DNA of 64,000 nt, taken from contig OX421962.1 in assembly GCA_949128115.1 (NCBI GenBank), forward strand, positions 55,717,787 to 55,781,786. The letters run 5' to 3'. Both the position numbers and the translations under genes were made by a program. This stretch comes from Anaspis maculata. Its lineage: Eukaryota; Arthropoda; Insecta; Coleoptera; Scraptiidae. Of the stretch, positions 53,626 to 64,000 are shown one piece after another. Every line of letters starts with the position of its first letter. Position 1 is the stretch's first letter. The notes under the pieces were generated by a model. The model did not search any database. It was not told the DNA's origin and saw only the letters and a list, made by a program, of their open reading frames with translations.

Positions 53626-53770
53626 GCGCTTTCGTTTTGCCGGCAGGAGCTGCTCGGGGTAGATCACTAGACAAAGAAAGTAGATCCAGCTGGGCCGTGA
53701 TTGGTGTATGTATCTACTTTCTCTATCTAGTGATCTACCAGGAGCAGCTACTGGCGCAAAACGAAAGCGG
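53626..53770. mobile_element. MITE, about 145 bp
   Basis: Arms of about 58 bp: cgctttcgttttgccggcag / ctactggcgcaaaacgaaag and gtagatcactaga / tctagtgatctac. Confidence 0.8.
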
Positions 53771-53820
53771 CTAAGGACCCTATCCAGTAACTTGTCATTA
53801 CTGGCGTCATCCTCGAATTA

Positions 53821-53846
53821 TCATCATCATCATCATCATCATCATC
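53821..53846. repeat. ATC microsatellite
   Basis: Nearly nine uninterrupted tcatca-type trinucleotide units. Confidence 0.9.
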
Positions 53847-55446
53847 GAATCTCAACTATTGCAGGTTGATACCGACGACGTTTCGGTCGGTCAAACCGTC
53901 GTCCATATAAACAATCTTTGACCACAATAAAGAATGCACAACTCGTAAAACTCATCTAAAATAGAGAAAACGCATAGATGTCAGCCTTCCCATCATCATA
54001 TCTTTCGATCTAATGAAGCTTTGTGGCTATTTTTTTTTAAATTGAAGTACATATCCAGACCTTTGTTACAGTGTGACAGCGATTGAGAAACAATGGTCTA
54101 TTATTTATTTATTAGGTTTATAAACATTTTCATCGGCTATCAATGCATCATGATTTTCAGTCAGCGAGAGACATTTTTGTTTTCATAGTTTTCTTTATAC
54201 AACCAGCGAAACAATTGGGGCCAAAGTATTGCCGAATTTATTAAAACAAAAACATTTGATCTAGGACTTGGGAGTTTTTCAGATATGACTTTTTTCTGAC
54301 GCAACCAACAACTGTAAAAAAAGTGGTGCGTGCATGCCACTCATATTCACTATGCAAAGTGCACTACATTACTGCTGAAGTGGGCATTTTTCGTACAAAG
54401 CTGAGCTTTTACAGAAATAATCAGATATTTGCTTTTTACAAAAAAAAAAAACAAGGCACCGGTTTAGGCTAGCCGAGTTATGGAGCTAAGACCGCCCTCA
54501 ACGGTACAATGGTATTACAGTAAAATAGGTATGATGGAGATGAAACTATTCACCCCTAATTTTTTAATTCAATTGTCTTATTTTACGAGGCGGCATTCAG
54601 CTATAAGCTGCTCTACCATGCAACCTCAACAATTTCTACATCGAAAAGGTCCTGATGTAACTGAATTACCCTGCTCAGTATGTTGAAGATTAAAATATGG
54701 GTTGGTCTGTGCTTTATGGTTTTTGAGATATGATTGTGTAAGTTATTCGATCGGAGTTGAATTGGGGGGATTTTTCTTCCAGAAACTGTCTGCTTAGTTA
54801 GCACTGTTGGCAGGATTGGTTCTTGAGGCAATATTTCGAAAATGTTGCTAGAAGTGATTGTCGAAAGTTTCAGACAGTTCTTAATTAGGATATACTTGAA
54901 ATATTCATTTAGTGATTGGGTTATCTAGTCGTTCTAATCGATAAATATTTTATTTCCAAAGACAAAATGGGAATGATGTTTTGATCGCACGCTACTGATA
55001 ATTATCCAATGAAGAAAGGGCTCCACTGGAGGCTATCCTACTCAACCTTTTCTATTACACCTGTATAAATAGGATTTTTAAAAGCGAACCACCTTTCCAT
55101 GTTGAAGAATTTGATTTAAACCATAAAATATGTGCAACTCCGCATAAAAATTTGATATGAATGGCTTTCAAATTATTTATCATTCTTATCTTTTCTATGA
55201 GAGCTTATTTTTGAGAAGAAAGCCATTGCCATAAATTGCTTGTCGTAAATCTGCGAAGTTTATTGCATCACATGCCCAAACAATGCCATTCTAATTTTCT
55301 GTATGTACAGAACAAAAAATTTAGTGAATGAAATAACAATAGTAGGTAAGTAACCTCTTTCTACCTACCAGAAAGAAATTAGAAGATTTATAAATACTCA
55401 GGTACTCAAAATATCGGTGATGTCAATTTATTACACGGAATAATAT

Positions 55447-55475
55447 TAAAATAATAATAATAATAATAATATAAT
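55447..55475. repeat. AAT microsatellite
   Basis: About nine units of aataat with one shift. Confidence 0.85.
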
Positions 55476-56121
55476 ACAGAATAAGGTAACTTATTATACG
55501 AGCTCTGTACAGATGAGGTAGAACAAAAATCAGTCCTATTGTTATAATGACGGGCAAACGGTCTTTGGATGTAAAACGTGTGTGAATAAAAAAATAAATA
55601 ATTGATCAACAAACAAGTTTGCCCCACTATTCTAAAGCTAAGTCTAGGTACAGTACGAAATATATGAACTTTAAAATAAATATCTATGTCAATATATACA
55701 AAACATTATAAAAAAAAAGTCTGACTATTGTACATTTCGTATACGTATCTCCTCGGCTTATGAAACGCCTGTTGGATATTCGACAACGATGTTGCAAGTC
55801 AAGACGTTCGTGCATCTTCCAGGACTCTTTCATTCATTCTCCAAGAGAAAGTGTTCAACTGGTAGGTACTTCAATAATAAAAGGAACATAATATATACAA
55901 ATGGTGGAATAACGGTGGAAATAATGTCACTGGAAAGTTCAAGGGGTGGTTTTGGATACAGATTGAGCGAACATGAGAACTTGTAACAACATTGTCGAGC
56001 ATATTTAGCTCGAGCTATTTGGCATCCTGATTCCTACCCAGCAACTCACTGGTTTCACACATGATAAATTAAGTACTTCACAGAAATCTTCTGTAGAATA
56101 ATTGAGCCATCATCTGAGATA

Positions 56122-56504
56122 CTAGTTAATTTGCTGCGTAAGAAGATTGAGGAGTTCGGAATGGTCCATGTTATCGAGCGTCTGCATGTCGATTCCGAGT
56201 GCCACGGCGACGCTTTCCATATTCAAGCCGAAGGATTTGAGGAGTTCTACGAAGTCCATTTCCTCACCGGTGAATGGGTTGTGCAGCCGCGGACAAGAGT
56301 GATTGCATTGAGGCCACGTGCATCTCTCCAGCTTTCGATGTCGACAGTGCTTGTCAGCGGATCTTGCTCGCTGACTTTGCGAATGCAAGAGGGACCGCTG
56401 AGACCGCTTGTCAATCGGGGTGGAAGTGGTATCCGACGCTGATGACAGTGAAGCGAATCTGCTATTGTTTCCCAACGTTAAACTCGGCTCCCCTTGTAGC
56501 TGAT
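56122..56504 (-). CDS. Notum: Notum exon 5 (C-terminal Cys-rich domain)
   Basis: Acceptor tactttgcag; stop TAA at 56124-56122. It carries C-T-W-P-Q-C-N-H-S-C-P and F-T-G-E-E-M-D, matching the disulphide-bearing C-terminal end of Notum from vertebrates to insects. Confidence 0.95.
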
Positions 56505-59500
56505 CTGCAAAGTAAAGGATATCTTATTTAGTAAACATTATAAATCATCGTCGCCAAAAAATTACTGGTAGGCTAAATGACCGCGAGCCTTCGCCCTTTT
56601 CATTCTGAGTTAATCTATTCATTTCATCGGTTCGTCTCCAGTAGGTACCTACTACTTGCTGTTGCAACCTAGAGTCTTTTTGATGAGTTGTTCTCAATTA
56701 ATATAGTTCAGTATTTCTCTTTTTATCAAGTGTCAACCGTGGAATGCCCCTGGCGACAATACGACTAACTATACCTACGTAGATGCGCCATTATTACTAT
56801 GATTAGGACGTCTCCTGTCAAGAAGGTACCTAATATTTTTGCCTCTAATTTGAATTCATTACTATCATGGTAGATGATGATGGAATGAAACAAACCTTTC
56901 TTTCCTCTGCGATTTTTTCGATTTCTTCTTCTTTGTTTCTTTCTTTTCGCTTTTTTCACTTTTTCGTCATCTTCATCAGTGATCAGAAGTGAAATCGTGG
57001 AGTTGTCGCTGTTGTGCGCTTCAAGCTCTCCATGGTGTTTCCTAGGCCTGCCGTTGTATTGTTTCCTTCTAGCTTTGTGCTCCCGGACATCTCTATTAAC
57101 ACTAGGTTGATCGGCAACCATATCTCCAGGATTCCTCGGTCTCTTCGGCTTTCTTTTGTTGGTTTTTTGCTCCCAACAATGCAAGGCTTCCGCTACAGAG
57201 GTGTCGTCGATCTTGATGCGCTGCCAGTCGCGTTTCGTGAGCACTGAATGTGATATGCAAGAAGGTGCGAAAACGCCTGTGACATTGTCGAAACTTCTCC
57301 GCAACGAGTCCCCCATTTTATGGATGTAATCCCATTGCTTTTTGCTAACGGGAGCCCCTACGTTGTCTGCGTCCATTTGAGCCTCATCAAATAGCCATTG
57401 AAAGACGAACAGCTCCGCTGGAAATATATAGAAAATGTGTAGATTAAAACAGCAAAAACGAAGCTAAGTACTTATATGGAATGCGATAATGGATGAAGCG
57501 TAAATTTCAATTACCGCGAAAATTTTTCTGATTTATGTGTTCATCAAAAAGAGCGCTTATGAAAAAATTTATCATGCTCACATTGCAATGTTGGATACAC
57601 CCTATATCCAAAGTAACATCTCCATGGTTCAGCAGGGTAGATCTCCCTGCACCTCCGTGGTACTTCCCCTTTCCACAATTCAATTCCCTTCTGGACTCCT
57701 TCAACTGCTGGTTGTAATGTAGGCAAATATGGCGTCCGATCCAGGAACCAGCCAGAATCACAAACACCTTTCACTCGAATCCTCCTCAAGCCTTTCTCTT
57801 CGTGAAGCAATTCTTTCACAGGGTCCAAGTTCAGCATGACCCCAATCCCACCGGCACTGCTACCGGTCAGCATGAGCTGTGTGCCGTTTTCTAAGCCGAA
57901 GGGAAGTACATCTAAGACCACTTGCCTCACAATCAAAGAGCCCATGAAGCTGAACATTTCGTTGTGAGACTTGACCTTGGTGCCGCTCCATGCGTCGCTA
58001 GAGCAATACGGGACGTAGACGTGGTTGGCGTCGAACCAGAAGGGATTCTCGGCAGCGTTTCCCGAAAGAATACCTCCGACTATAAGAGAAGCTTGGATTA
58101 GAGATTTAAAGATTAAAAAGTGCCTTAGCACAAATAGCGTTGAAGGAAGGAACGTTAAAAAAGAACTTACTTGATCTTGCATCTGGCCAGTTCGAGGATG
58201 TCATAAAGTAGCGTTGTTTCATCCACCTGTTCCGACAACTATGGTGGTCGAAGCAGTACCATCCACCTTCTAGAAAGATGATCCATTTCTTACTGGTGTG
58301 AGATTTTCGCAGAAAAAATCTGCAGAAATAGGAAACTACGTTTACTAATAAGTACCTACTGGCATTTTGACTGGTATTTTCGACCGGCTGTTTTATTACT
58401 TTTTTCTGTCAGAGAATTTGGCGAAAACAATCGTCTGACACGATATTACAGGACCGCTATTCTTGAATCGTGTGAGAAAAGTCTCTGGGAGTAAAATACA
58501 TTCCGCAGTACACTGATGTAGCAAATGTTGCCTAAAATCGTGGTTTTTAGGCAACTTTCGCTACAGAAGTGTAGTACGGATTATATAAAACTCCCAGGGG
58601 CTTTTCTCACACGATTCAAGAATAGCGGCCCAGGAGTAGTAGCCCAAATTAAAAAATAGGTAGGGACCGGCAATACTGTCATATGTACCTACAAAGTAAT
58701 TGCCGCTATTTCGACTAAATGTGGGTACCTACTATGTAGATATTATGCAGGTATCTACTGCCGAAAATTTGTACCTACACAAACTCAAGTGTTACAAGAC
58801 AGAAAAACGTTATCGGAACATAAAGTCGCTGTTAAAATCTTACTTGTAATATTTGCAATATGTATGTGCATTGTGATTATATTAAGGACGGAGTCAAATA
58901 TAAATAATAATAATATATTGGTAAAATAATTAGTTGGAATCAATCGCTGTGGGCTTGACAGACAGCCCACAGCTCCTTGACAGAAGTTCACCATTCAGGT
59001 TTCTTTAGAAAGCTACAAGGATGAACTTTGGTTTGAGTTCATTGGCATTTTCAAAATTCAAAAATAACTTCTTCAAATTTCAAAGTTTTCAATTTTTCTC
59101 GGGATTTTGGAAATGCCGTTAGAAGCTTAATATTAAAATTGTAATTTTTTAATTCAATTTAATCCAAACCAAAGTACATTCCTGTAGCTTTACAGAGAGA
59201 CCTGAATGGTAGATTTTCATCAAGGAATAAGCCCATAGCGATTGATTCCGTAACGCCTTATTTTACCAATGTCCTTGAGTGATGCATTATAGTAAAATAT
59301 TCATAAGAACCTTCATAGGAGGGACTTCAACAATGGGATGTAACAATTCAAAATTATTATGTGATGTGCGTGAAGTGTATTCTGGACGTGAGTAAACAGA
59401 ATACGTAATACGTGCATAATTCAACTCAATATTTGGATCAAAAACTGTCCTCCTCTAGGCAGGCTGTGGTCTGGTCATTGGCAGGCAAACGAGGCTGATT

Positions 59501-60325
59501 TTCGCCAGGCCACAGCCTGCCTAGAGGAGGAAAGTTTTTGATCATACGGTAGTAGTAGTATATGCTCGAACGTTTGTTGTCGGCTCCTACCCTACCAAAA
59601 GGCCTCCAAATTGAAGCCAGTGATTTTTTTCCAACTGCCGATGCCGTTTGGAAAAATTATTTTATATCTTCATATAAACAGGAAAACAGGTGAAGGGGAA
59701 AATCCAGAAAAACCGATTACAGCCGAAGAGGATCAGATTTTACGCGCGCCATCTCAAGATTGGAAAATCACTCGGACCTGTCGTGCATAATACTGTAGAG
59801 AGTCAACCCTGAGATTAAAGTTTTTTTCGGGTCAAATAAAGGTCCTAGGATGGCGAAAATCTAAGCAGCTTCGGCTGTGATCAGTTTTTCTTGGATTTTT
59901 TCCTTTCACCTGTATAATGTATCAGTCTTTTGTTTTTTATATTCGATTATTTCTGGGACACCCCTATGCTGTTGCATTCAATAATATGGAATGGGAAGCT
60001 TAACCAGTCGAATCAATACATATGGCTTCAGAATACCCTCAGTTGCTTTGGAGAATTTAATATTGTACCTACTATATAGCAGTTATCCAATGAATTCTTA
60101 CCCTGCTTGAGATCCGTCATTGCAAGTAATAGTCCTGTTAGAAAGGAAGACTTTCTTCAATGGCCTAAGCTCGTCGCTTGATGACCTGTGTAGCTCGTTG
60201 AAGCCATGTATATTGTTTGAATAGACTGAAGTATCCACAATTCTGCTGAATTCGGAGCTAGGCATCGCTGACGAAAAGCCCACGTACAGCAAAAATAACT
60301 GGAAAAGAGAAAAAAATTGGTCCAT
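56122..60325 (-). CDS. Notum: Palmitoleoyl-protein carboxylesterase Notum (5 exons, complete)
   Basis: Minus-strand exons 60325-60102, 58319-58171, 58079-57582, 57417-56896 and 56504-56122 join in phase into 1776 nt (591 residues plus stop). The ATG follows an in-frame TGA three codons upstream and begins a signal peptide (residues 1-20). Family blocks: T-C-N-D-G-S-x-A-G, L-E-G-G-W-Y-C-F, V-P-Y-C-S-S-D-x-W-S-G, G-S-S-A-G-G (nucleophile Ser199), D-S-G-W-F, Q-W-L-F-D-E-A-Q (Asp301), C-x-S-H (His347) and the C-terminal W-P-Q-C-N-x-S-C-P...T-G-E-E-M. The triad spacing (102 and 46 residues) resembles that of human NOTUM. Notum is secreted and removes palmitoleate from Wnt ligands, acting as a Wnt feedback inhibitor. 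An inserted basic low-complexity region (about 400-465) precedes the last domain, as in the longer insect forms. Identity is firm. Confidence 0.96.
56896..57417 (-). CDS. Notum: Notum exon 4 (Asp and His of the triad, basic insert)
   Basis: Acceptor tatttccag; donor gtttgt is non-consensus. It starts in L-F-V-F-Q-W-L-F-D-E-A-Q and includes A-P-S-C-I-S-H and L-H-C-W. A Lys/Arg-rich low-complexity stretch with an acidic patch (TDEDDE) follows. If the weak donor is skipped, the frame runs 43 residues to a stop at 56765. Confidence 0.92.
57582..58079 (-). CDS. Notum: Notum exon 3 (nucleophile Ser)
   Basis: Acceptor ttctcttatag, donor gtgagc, phase 1. It carries I-P-Y-C-S-S-D-type and G-S-S-A-G-G motifs, then D-S-G-W-F and W-x-C-Y-F-G-Y-x-x-Y-P-T-L. 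Reading past the donor adds only a few residues before a stop, and the next exon resumes the family alignment exactly. Confidence 0.96.
58171..58319 (-). CDS. Notum: Notum exon 2
   Basis: Acceptor atttctgcag, donor gtaagt, phases 2 to 1. It encodes the strand with W-I-I-F-L-E-G-G-W-Y-C-F (oxyanion-hole region) and the following helix. Confidence 0.95.
58449..58633. mobile_element. MITE in Notum intron 1
   Basis: ggaccgctattcttgaatcg and cgattcaagaatagcggccc are mirrored, followed inward by tgtgagaaaa/ttttctcaca and ttgcctaaaa/ttttaggcaa. Confidence 0.8.
59436..59543. mobile_element. Hairpin in Notum intron 1
   Basis: gatcaaaaactgtcctcctc and the mirrored gaggaggaaagtttttgatc enclose aggcaggctgtgg/ccacagcctgcct. 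Confidence 0.8.
59686..59913. mobile_element. Foldback element in Notum intron 1, acaggtg ends
   Basis: acaggtgaaggggaaaatcc and ggattttttcctttcacctg are mirrored, as are gattacagccgaag and cttcggctgtgatc; TA follows the right end. Confidence 0.75.
60102..60325 (-). CDS. Notum: Notum exon 1 (signal peptide and N-terminus)
   Basis: ATG at 60325, donor gtaaga, phase 2. The hydrophobic run FQLFLLYVGFSSA ends at a likely signal cleavage site; the exon ends in the T-C-N-D-G-S-Q-A-G block. The tract ttttttctcttttccag inside the signal peptide also looks like an acceptor, but the signal peptide and the upstream stop favour the ATG. Confidence 0.93.
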
Positions 60326-61654
60326 ATGTAGCCTTCAAGCCATTGCATAAATTACATTTGATAGGCAAGTTCAAGTACACTATTGGTTTCACGTATTAAT
60401 TTTGTCGATGCAGGCTATAACTACTATTATTGAATATGAAGAACCATGTTAAATCTCGAAGCGGTTTCATTCGGCCGCTTTTTTTTTCCTGCCGAGCGGT
60501 AATTGTTTCCCCCATTCTGCGGTGGAAGAAGAAATAAATCTGGTGTATGGACCTCCTAAGCAGGAAAACCGAAATTTAGATCGTATTATGTTTCTGTGGC
60601 TTCAAAGAGTGCTATCGGATGACCCGAGGTAATATGAAATGAGTAATTTAATTTAAAAACAGTGTAGGTGCTCGGCGGCATCTTCAAAGGTCGGTAAGCC
60701 TCTTATTATCTGCTACTGTCGGCCGGCAGAAGGGATCTCGACCGCAGCTTGGAGTTCTCCCTCTAGCAGTCGTTCTCTCACTGCCACATTTTTACGTAGG
60801 CCCGTGGCGTTCTTGACATTATTTTCGATTTACTGCACTTCCACATGTGCCAAACCGTCACTTGACAGACAAGCCCTCGAGACAATTTACATTGTATGCG
60901 GACTAAACTGGAACACTTTATGACTTTCAGCTCTAAGAGAAAAGGGAAGTATTTATAGCATATAATTTTACTAAGTGGACCAACGAAATCACAACCCCCC
61001 TATACTGGAAGGGGTACGGAGAAGGATACCGCATTTTGGGGTAAGGTAACGAGATTTGACATAGGCGTATTTTATACCAGAACAAGCGATTTGACACACA
61101 GCACTCGATATTTCTTCCCTTAGGAGGCCAATGGGAGCCCTCCAAATTTTTAAAATGCAAGAACATTCACAAAACGATCATTGAGTATCGTCATGTTTGC
61201 CATAAAAGAAGCTTACGAATCTACTGAAACTGTTATCAGCAACTGTTGTCGTGTCCGTTTCATATTCACACTTGATGGAAAAAAAAATCTTTGGCAGAGG
61301 TCTAAATAACTTATTATTTTTTTCATCTACGCAAGGAAATGATGAATTCATGATTTGTTTTGTCCCCAACCAAAGCCCATTTTAAATATAAGCCCAATTA
61401 TGGGGACAAAATTTTTGCGATACCTAGTATTTTCCAAAGAAGTGGTGACCTCTCCAGTAGGTACACCTATTTCACCAGCATTTTCTTCATTGTTCTAACT
61501 GGACAAAACTGTAATTTTCGTAGGTATGAGAAGCTTGAACTCTTTTCATAGTAATTCCGATGCAACATGGTTTTAAAACGCACAAGGAAGCCCTAATTTT
61601 TCATTTCTGCTAGGTCGTCAAATTCTAGGCATGTTGATTTTGTAGTAAGGGCCA

Positions 61655-61830
61655 CGCGCAAATAAAGATCCAGGCCAGGCGGTTTGCTTCTAGCGAAAAA
61701 TATACCTACTTCACTTATACCTAGCGACTCTGCGTTTTATGGTGAAATAAAACTCGGCATGCAGTACCTATATTTTTCGCAAAAAACCAAACCCCCTGCG
61801 CCTGGAGCCTGGATTGAACTTTGTTCCGCG
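61655..61830. mobile_element. Inverted-repeat element upstream of Notum
   Basis: Left cgcaaataaagatccaggc and right gcctggattgaactttgttc, with inner gcgaaaaatatac mirrored by tatatttttcgc. Confidence 0.65.
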
Positions 61831-62474
61831 TCTCTCCTACTATAAAATCAAAATGCCGCAAATTTGACGGTCCAGCAGAAAAAAATTCTTATTGGGCCCT
61901 TTACTAAGAGAAGAGTTCGAGGTCTCCATTTTTGCAAAAATTATATCAGTGAAAAAAGATATCCAGTGGGGCTTAAAAAAAATGTCTTTGAAAAAGATTC
62001 ACTGAAGAGGTCACCGCACTTTTGAAGAATGCCATTGCAAAATTGATAAGCAGACGATAAATAACGAAAATGAATGAAAACAAACGAACTGATTGAAGAC
62101 CAATAAGATCTAGAAGTATTTTGATAACAAATTCATTTTATAATGAGATAAAATGAAGACGACAAATGAAACTTTGGAAAAAACTTCTTTGATGTCGTGC
62201 AACTAGTCATTTCTGTCAAACCAGATGGAATTCAGTCGGAAAACATACCAAACATGTCAATGTTGATCGAAATCAACAAAAAAGAAGTATCATCCACACA
62301 GTCAAGTCCCCTTCTCCAATTCCTCCCCCCTCTCAAACTCCCCATAAAGATATTGCTACGGACGGCGATTCTCACGTGCATTCTGGAGAACACGCGGTCG
62401 TCCTGGACTGTTCGCATCAGAACGCAGTGCGAAGCTCTGAACATTCCAGAACATACGTGATGGCTTGGCGATTT

Positions 62475-62864
62475 GAATTACATGGGAGACTTCAATAGCC
62501 GAGTAGGAACAACCAGCCGAACTGGCGGAGGCTGGAGTCTCTAGAGCACGCAGTATGCACGCGAAAGGTGTATGATTTTTCGGGAGTCGCCGAGAAACCG
62601 TATGCCGGGTCATTGCGGAGTTTGCTTCAGGACCGGTGGGAGATGGAAGAACAATGGCCGGAGCTATATAAAGCACCGATCTTTGGCCTACGCGCCAGTA
62701 TTGAATCGAGAGCGATAACAGCGAGAAGTTGAAGCGATCTACCACAGCGCAAGCAGTAATTGTAACGTGCATTTTTATAGCAGTACGCAGTAATAAACAG
62801 TGTGTGTTTTAGAACGATCGTCTCAATTAAAAACGAAACGAACCGAAACGCGAAATTCGTAACA
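62475..62864 (+). mobile_element. LTR-like sequence, copy 2 (probable solo LTR)
   Basis: Second copy of the family at 45008-45408, with ctatataaag at about 62664, aataaacagtgtgtgtttt at about 62792 and the end cgaaattcgtaaca at 62864. The two cannot be the LTRs of one element because host exons of PI-PLC X and Notum lie between them. Confidence 0.65.
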
Positions 62865-63755
62865 TTGTTCGTCAAATGAATAATATAAATGTTTTTCTCC
62901 TTCAAATATTCGTTCGTCAAATATTTTGACATTTGACAGTCCTCATGTCAATATGATAATGCAAGGTCTTAGTCACAATAATGATGTTATAGCTTCACGC
63001 TTCACAGGTTTTGGCCATGATTTTTTATAGGAATGTTCATGCTCTTCCTCTTTTGCACCCCGATTGCGGACTTCCGATGCAAAATTTGGATTGGCAACAT
63101 TGGTTTTCGTACTTGCGGGTCTAGGGAAGTTACCCTGAAAACGCATTTTGGCAAAATTGAACATCATCTGCCTCTAGACACCATGTTCCTATGGCATTTT
63201 TGATATAAAAACCATCAGCCTAGTCTACTGGTACTCATCAATATCAGGTACCTAGTCAGCAGTGTAGCTATTTTATTTTAAACTAATCTTGGGTATGTTC
63301 CTGTGATCGGGGGTGGGCATGGGCATTGGAGAATTTCAATTTGGGTGACCCGAGGGCCAAGCGTATGTTCAAAATACCTTTTTAGATGGATGCCCCTTTC
63401 AGCAGGACACTTTTTTTTGGATGGATGGCCCCTTTGTGCATAGCGCAACAACGACCTTCTTTCAGAATCGCTTGTTTAATTATGTAACTTGGCTGTCAAT
63501 AAATTAGTGAAATTATTATCCATTATCTGGTGGCTCAAAGAAGCCGCTCTCAAGGAGATATATTGGATATAAATACACCCGACATGGTTCACCTAAAGAG
63601 GCTGATGCTTCTATCTTGTGAGGTGATCTGCAGGTGTTCTTTTAATTACCGCCGATCAGAATCAGAGGACTTGTCAAACCCATTTTTTTCTGGTTGCATT
63701 AGTTTTATCTCCCATTGCAGATGAGGTTCTTTATTGAAATAGAAAAAATAATGAC

Positions 63756-63888
63756 TCATATGCATAAAAAGGGAGTATCTGCTATCTGCTCCTACTCTGG
63801 TTTTGGAAGATTTGCTAAGGAAAATTTGCTCAGGAACTCCTGCAAATTGGAGCATGAGCATATGTATACTCCGTTTTTATGCATATGA
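63756..63888. mobile_element. Small hairpin element
   Basis: tcatatgcataaaaagggag and the mirrored ctccgtttttatgcatatga with about 90 bp between. Confidence 0.65.
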
Positions 63889-64000
63889 TTTATTATATAT
63901 CTTAACTTTTCTCATAGATCGAAACTTAGGGATGAGGATCCATTGATAAAATAAAAGTTTGTGTCGCGCCGTACTTATGCCAATTCGTCTCTTCCAAGAT

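Larger units (their letters stand above)
50047..56121. other. Intergenic region between PI-PLC X (5' end) and Notum (3' end)
   Basis: Holds hairpin elements (51237-51363, 51499-51600, 52012-52200, 53626-53770), a non-LTR retrotransposon fragment (52800-53190) and ATC and AAT microsatellites. The stretches 50047-51236, 53850-55440 and 55480-56121 show no recognised gene. The last contains Notum 3' UTR; minus-strand AATAAA occurs at 55427-55432 as one candidate polyA signal. The PI-PLC X promoter should lie just above 50046. Confidence 0.6.
58320..60101 (-). other. Notum intron 1
   Basis: A 1.8-kb intron containing hairpin elements at 58449-58633, 59436-59543 and 59686-59913. Between them nothing was recognised. 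Confidence 0.7.
60326..64000. other. Region upstream of Notum
   Basis: Should contain the Notum promoter and 5' UTR; no TATA box or start site could be assigned. It holds an inverted-repeat element (61655-61830), an LTR-like copy (62475-62864) and a hairpin (63756-63888). A GC-richer patch at about 60660-60800 is the best location for proximal regulatory DNA. No further gene was recognised. Confidence 0.5.

Noticed and set aside
60290..60325. Splice acceptor ttttttctcttttccag within Notum exon 1
   Set aside because: Using it would remove the start Met and half of an excellent signal peptide; an upstream in-frame stop and the signal peptide favour the ATG at 60325, though an alternative acceptor cannot be excluded.
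45008..62864. LTR pair of a single 18-kb retroelement
   Set aside because: Host exons of the PI-PLC X and Notum genes lie between the copies, and the copies are clearly diverged.

Overview
The window reads as insect nuclear DNA: AT-rich, intron-dense, with GT-AG introns from about 50 bases to 20 kb, 'taggtacct'-type short repeats throughout, and a heavy load of DNA-transposon debris. The proteins (a divergent SLC6 transporter, a secreted PI-PLC X-domain protein, Notum) are arthropod-like. The repeat style would fit a hemipteran such as a whitefly, but the species cannot be fixed from sequence alone.

Layout. (1) 1904-38150, plus strand: one large SLC6-family (sodium:neurotransmitter symporter fold) gene related to Drosophila bedraggled/bloated tubules. 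Nine coding exons join in phase into 1081 codons, with a 20-kb intron after the GC-rich N-terminal exon and a 7.7-kb intron after the second. The 5' end probably lies upstream of the window. (2) 38594-43402: a hairpin MITE and a decayed Ty3/gypsy-type retrotransposon on the minus strand (gag with CCHC knuckle, protease, RT, RNase H, integrase), broken by frameshifts and by a minisatellite inside the protease. (3) 50046-43592, minus strand: a six-exon secreted PI-PLC X-domain protein of 422 residues, complete. (4) 60325-56122, minus strand: a five-exon Notum (Wnt-deacylating carboxylesterase) of 591 residues, complete, with the Ser-Asp-His triad. The SLC6 gene is tail-to-tail with the PI-PLC gene; Notum lies upstream of PI-PLC on the same strand.

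Introns and intergenic DNA hold more than two dozen inverted-repeat elements. They include long foldback palindromes whose ends read TA-CAGGGTG (one with mariner transposase pieces), two hAT-like MITEs with perfect 8-bp target duplications, one element bounded by TTAA, several small MITE families with two or three copies, two related LTR-like sequences with TATA box and polyA signal, a non-LTR reverse transcriptase fragment, and three tRNA-like (SINE-type) sequences.

The three host genes have no evident shared pathway. Notum acts on secreted Wnt ligands, the PI-PLC X protein is predicted secreted, and the SLC6 protein is a plasma-membrane protein with long tails carrying three PPxY motifs. 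No prokaryotic-type system, CRISPR array or gene cluster was seen. The most interesting signals are the unusual ion-site residues and tails of the SLC6 protein, a candidate microexon, the possible alternative end of Notum, an intact-looking frameshift site in the gypsy relic, and the foldback elements.
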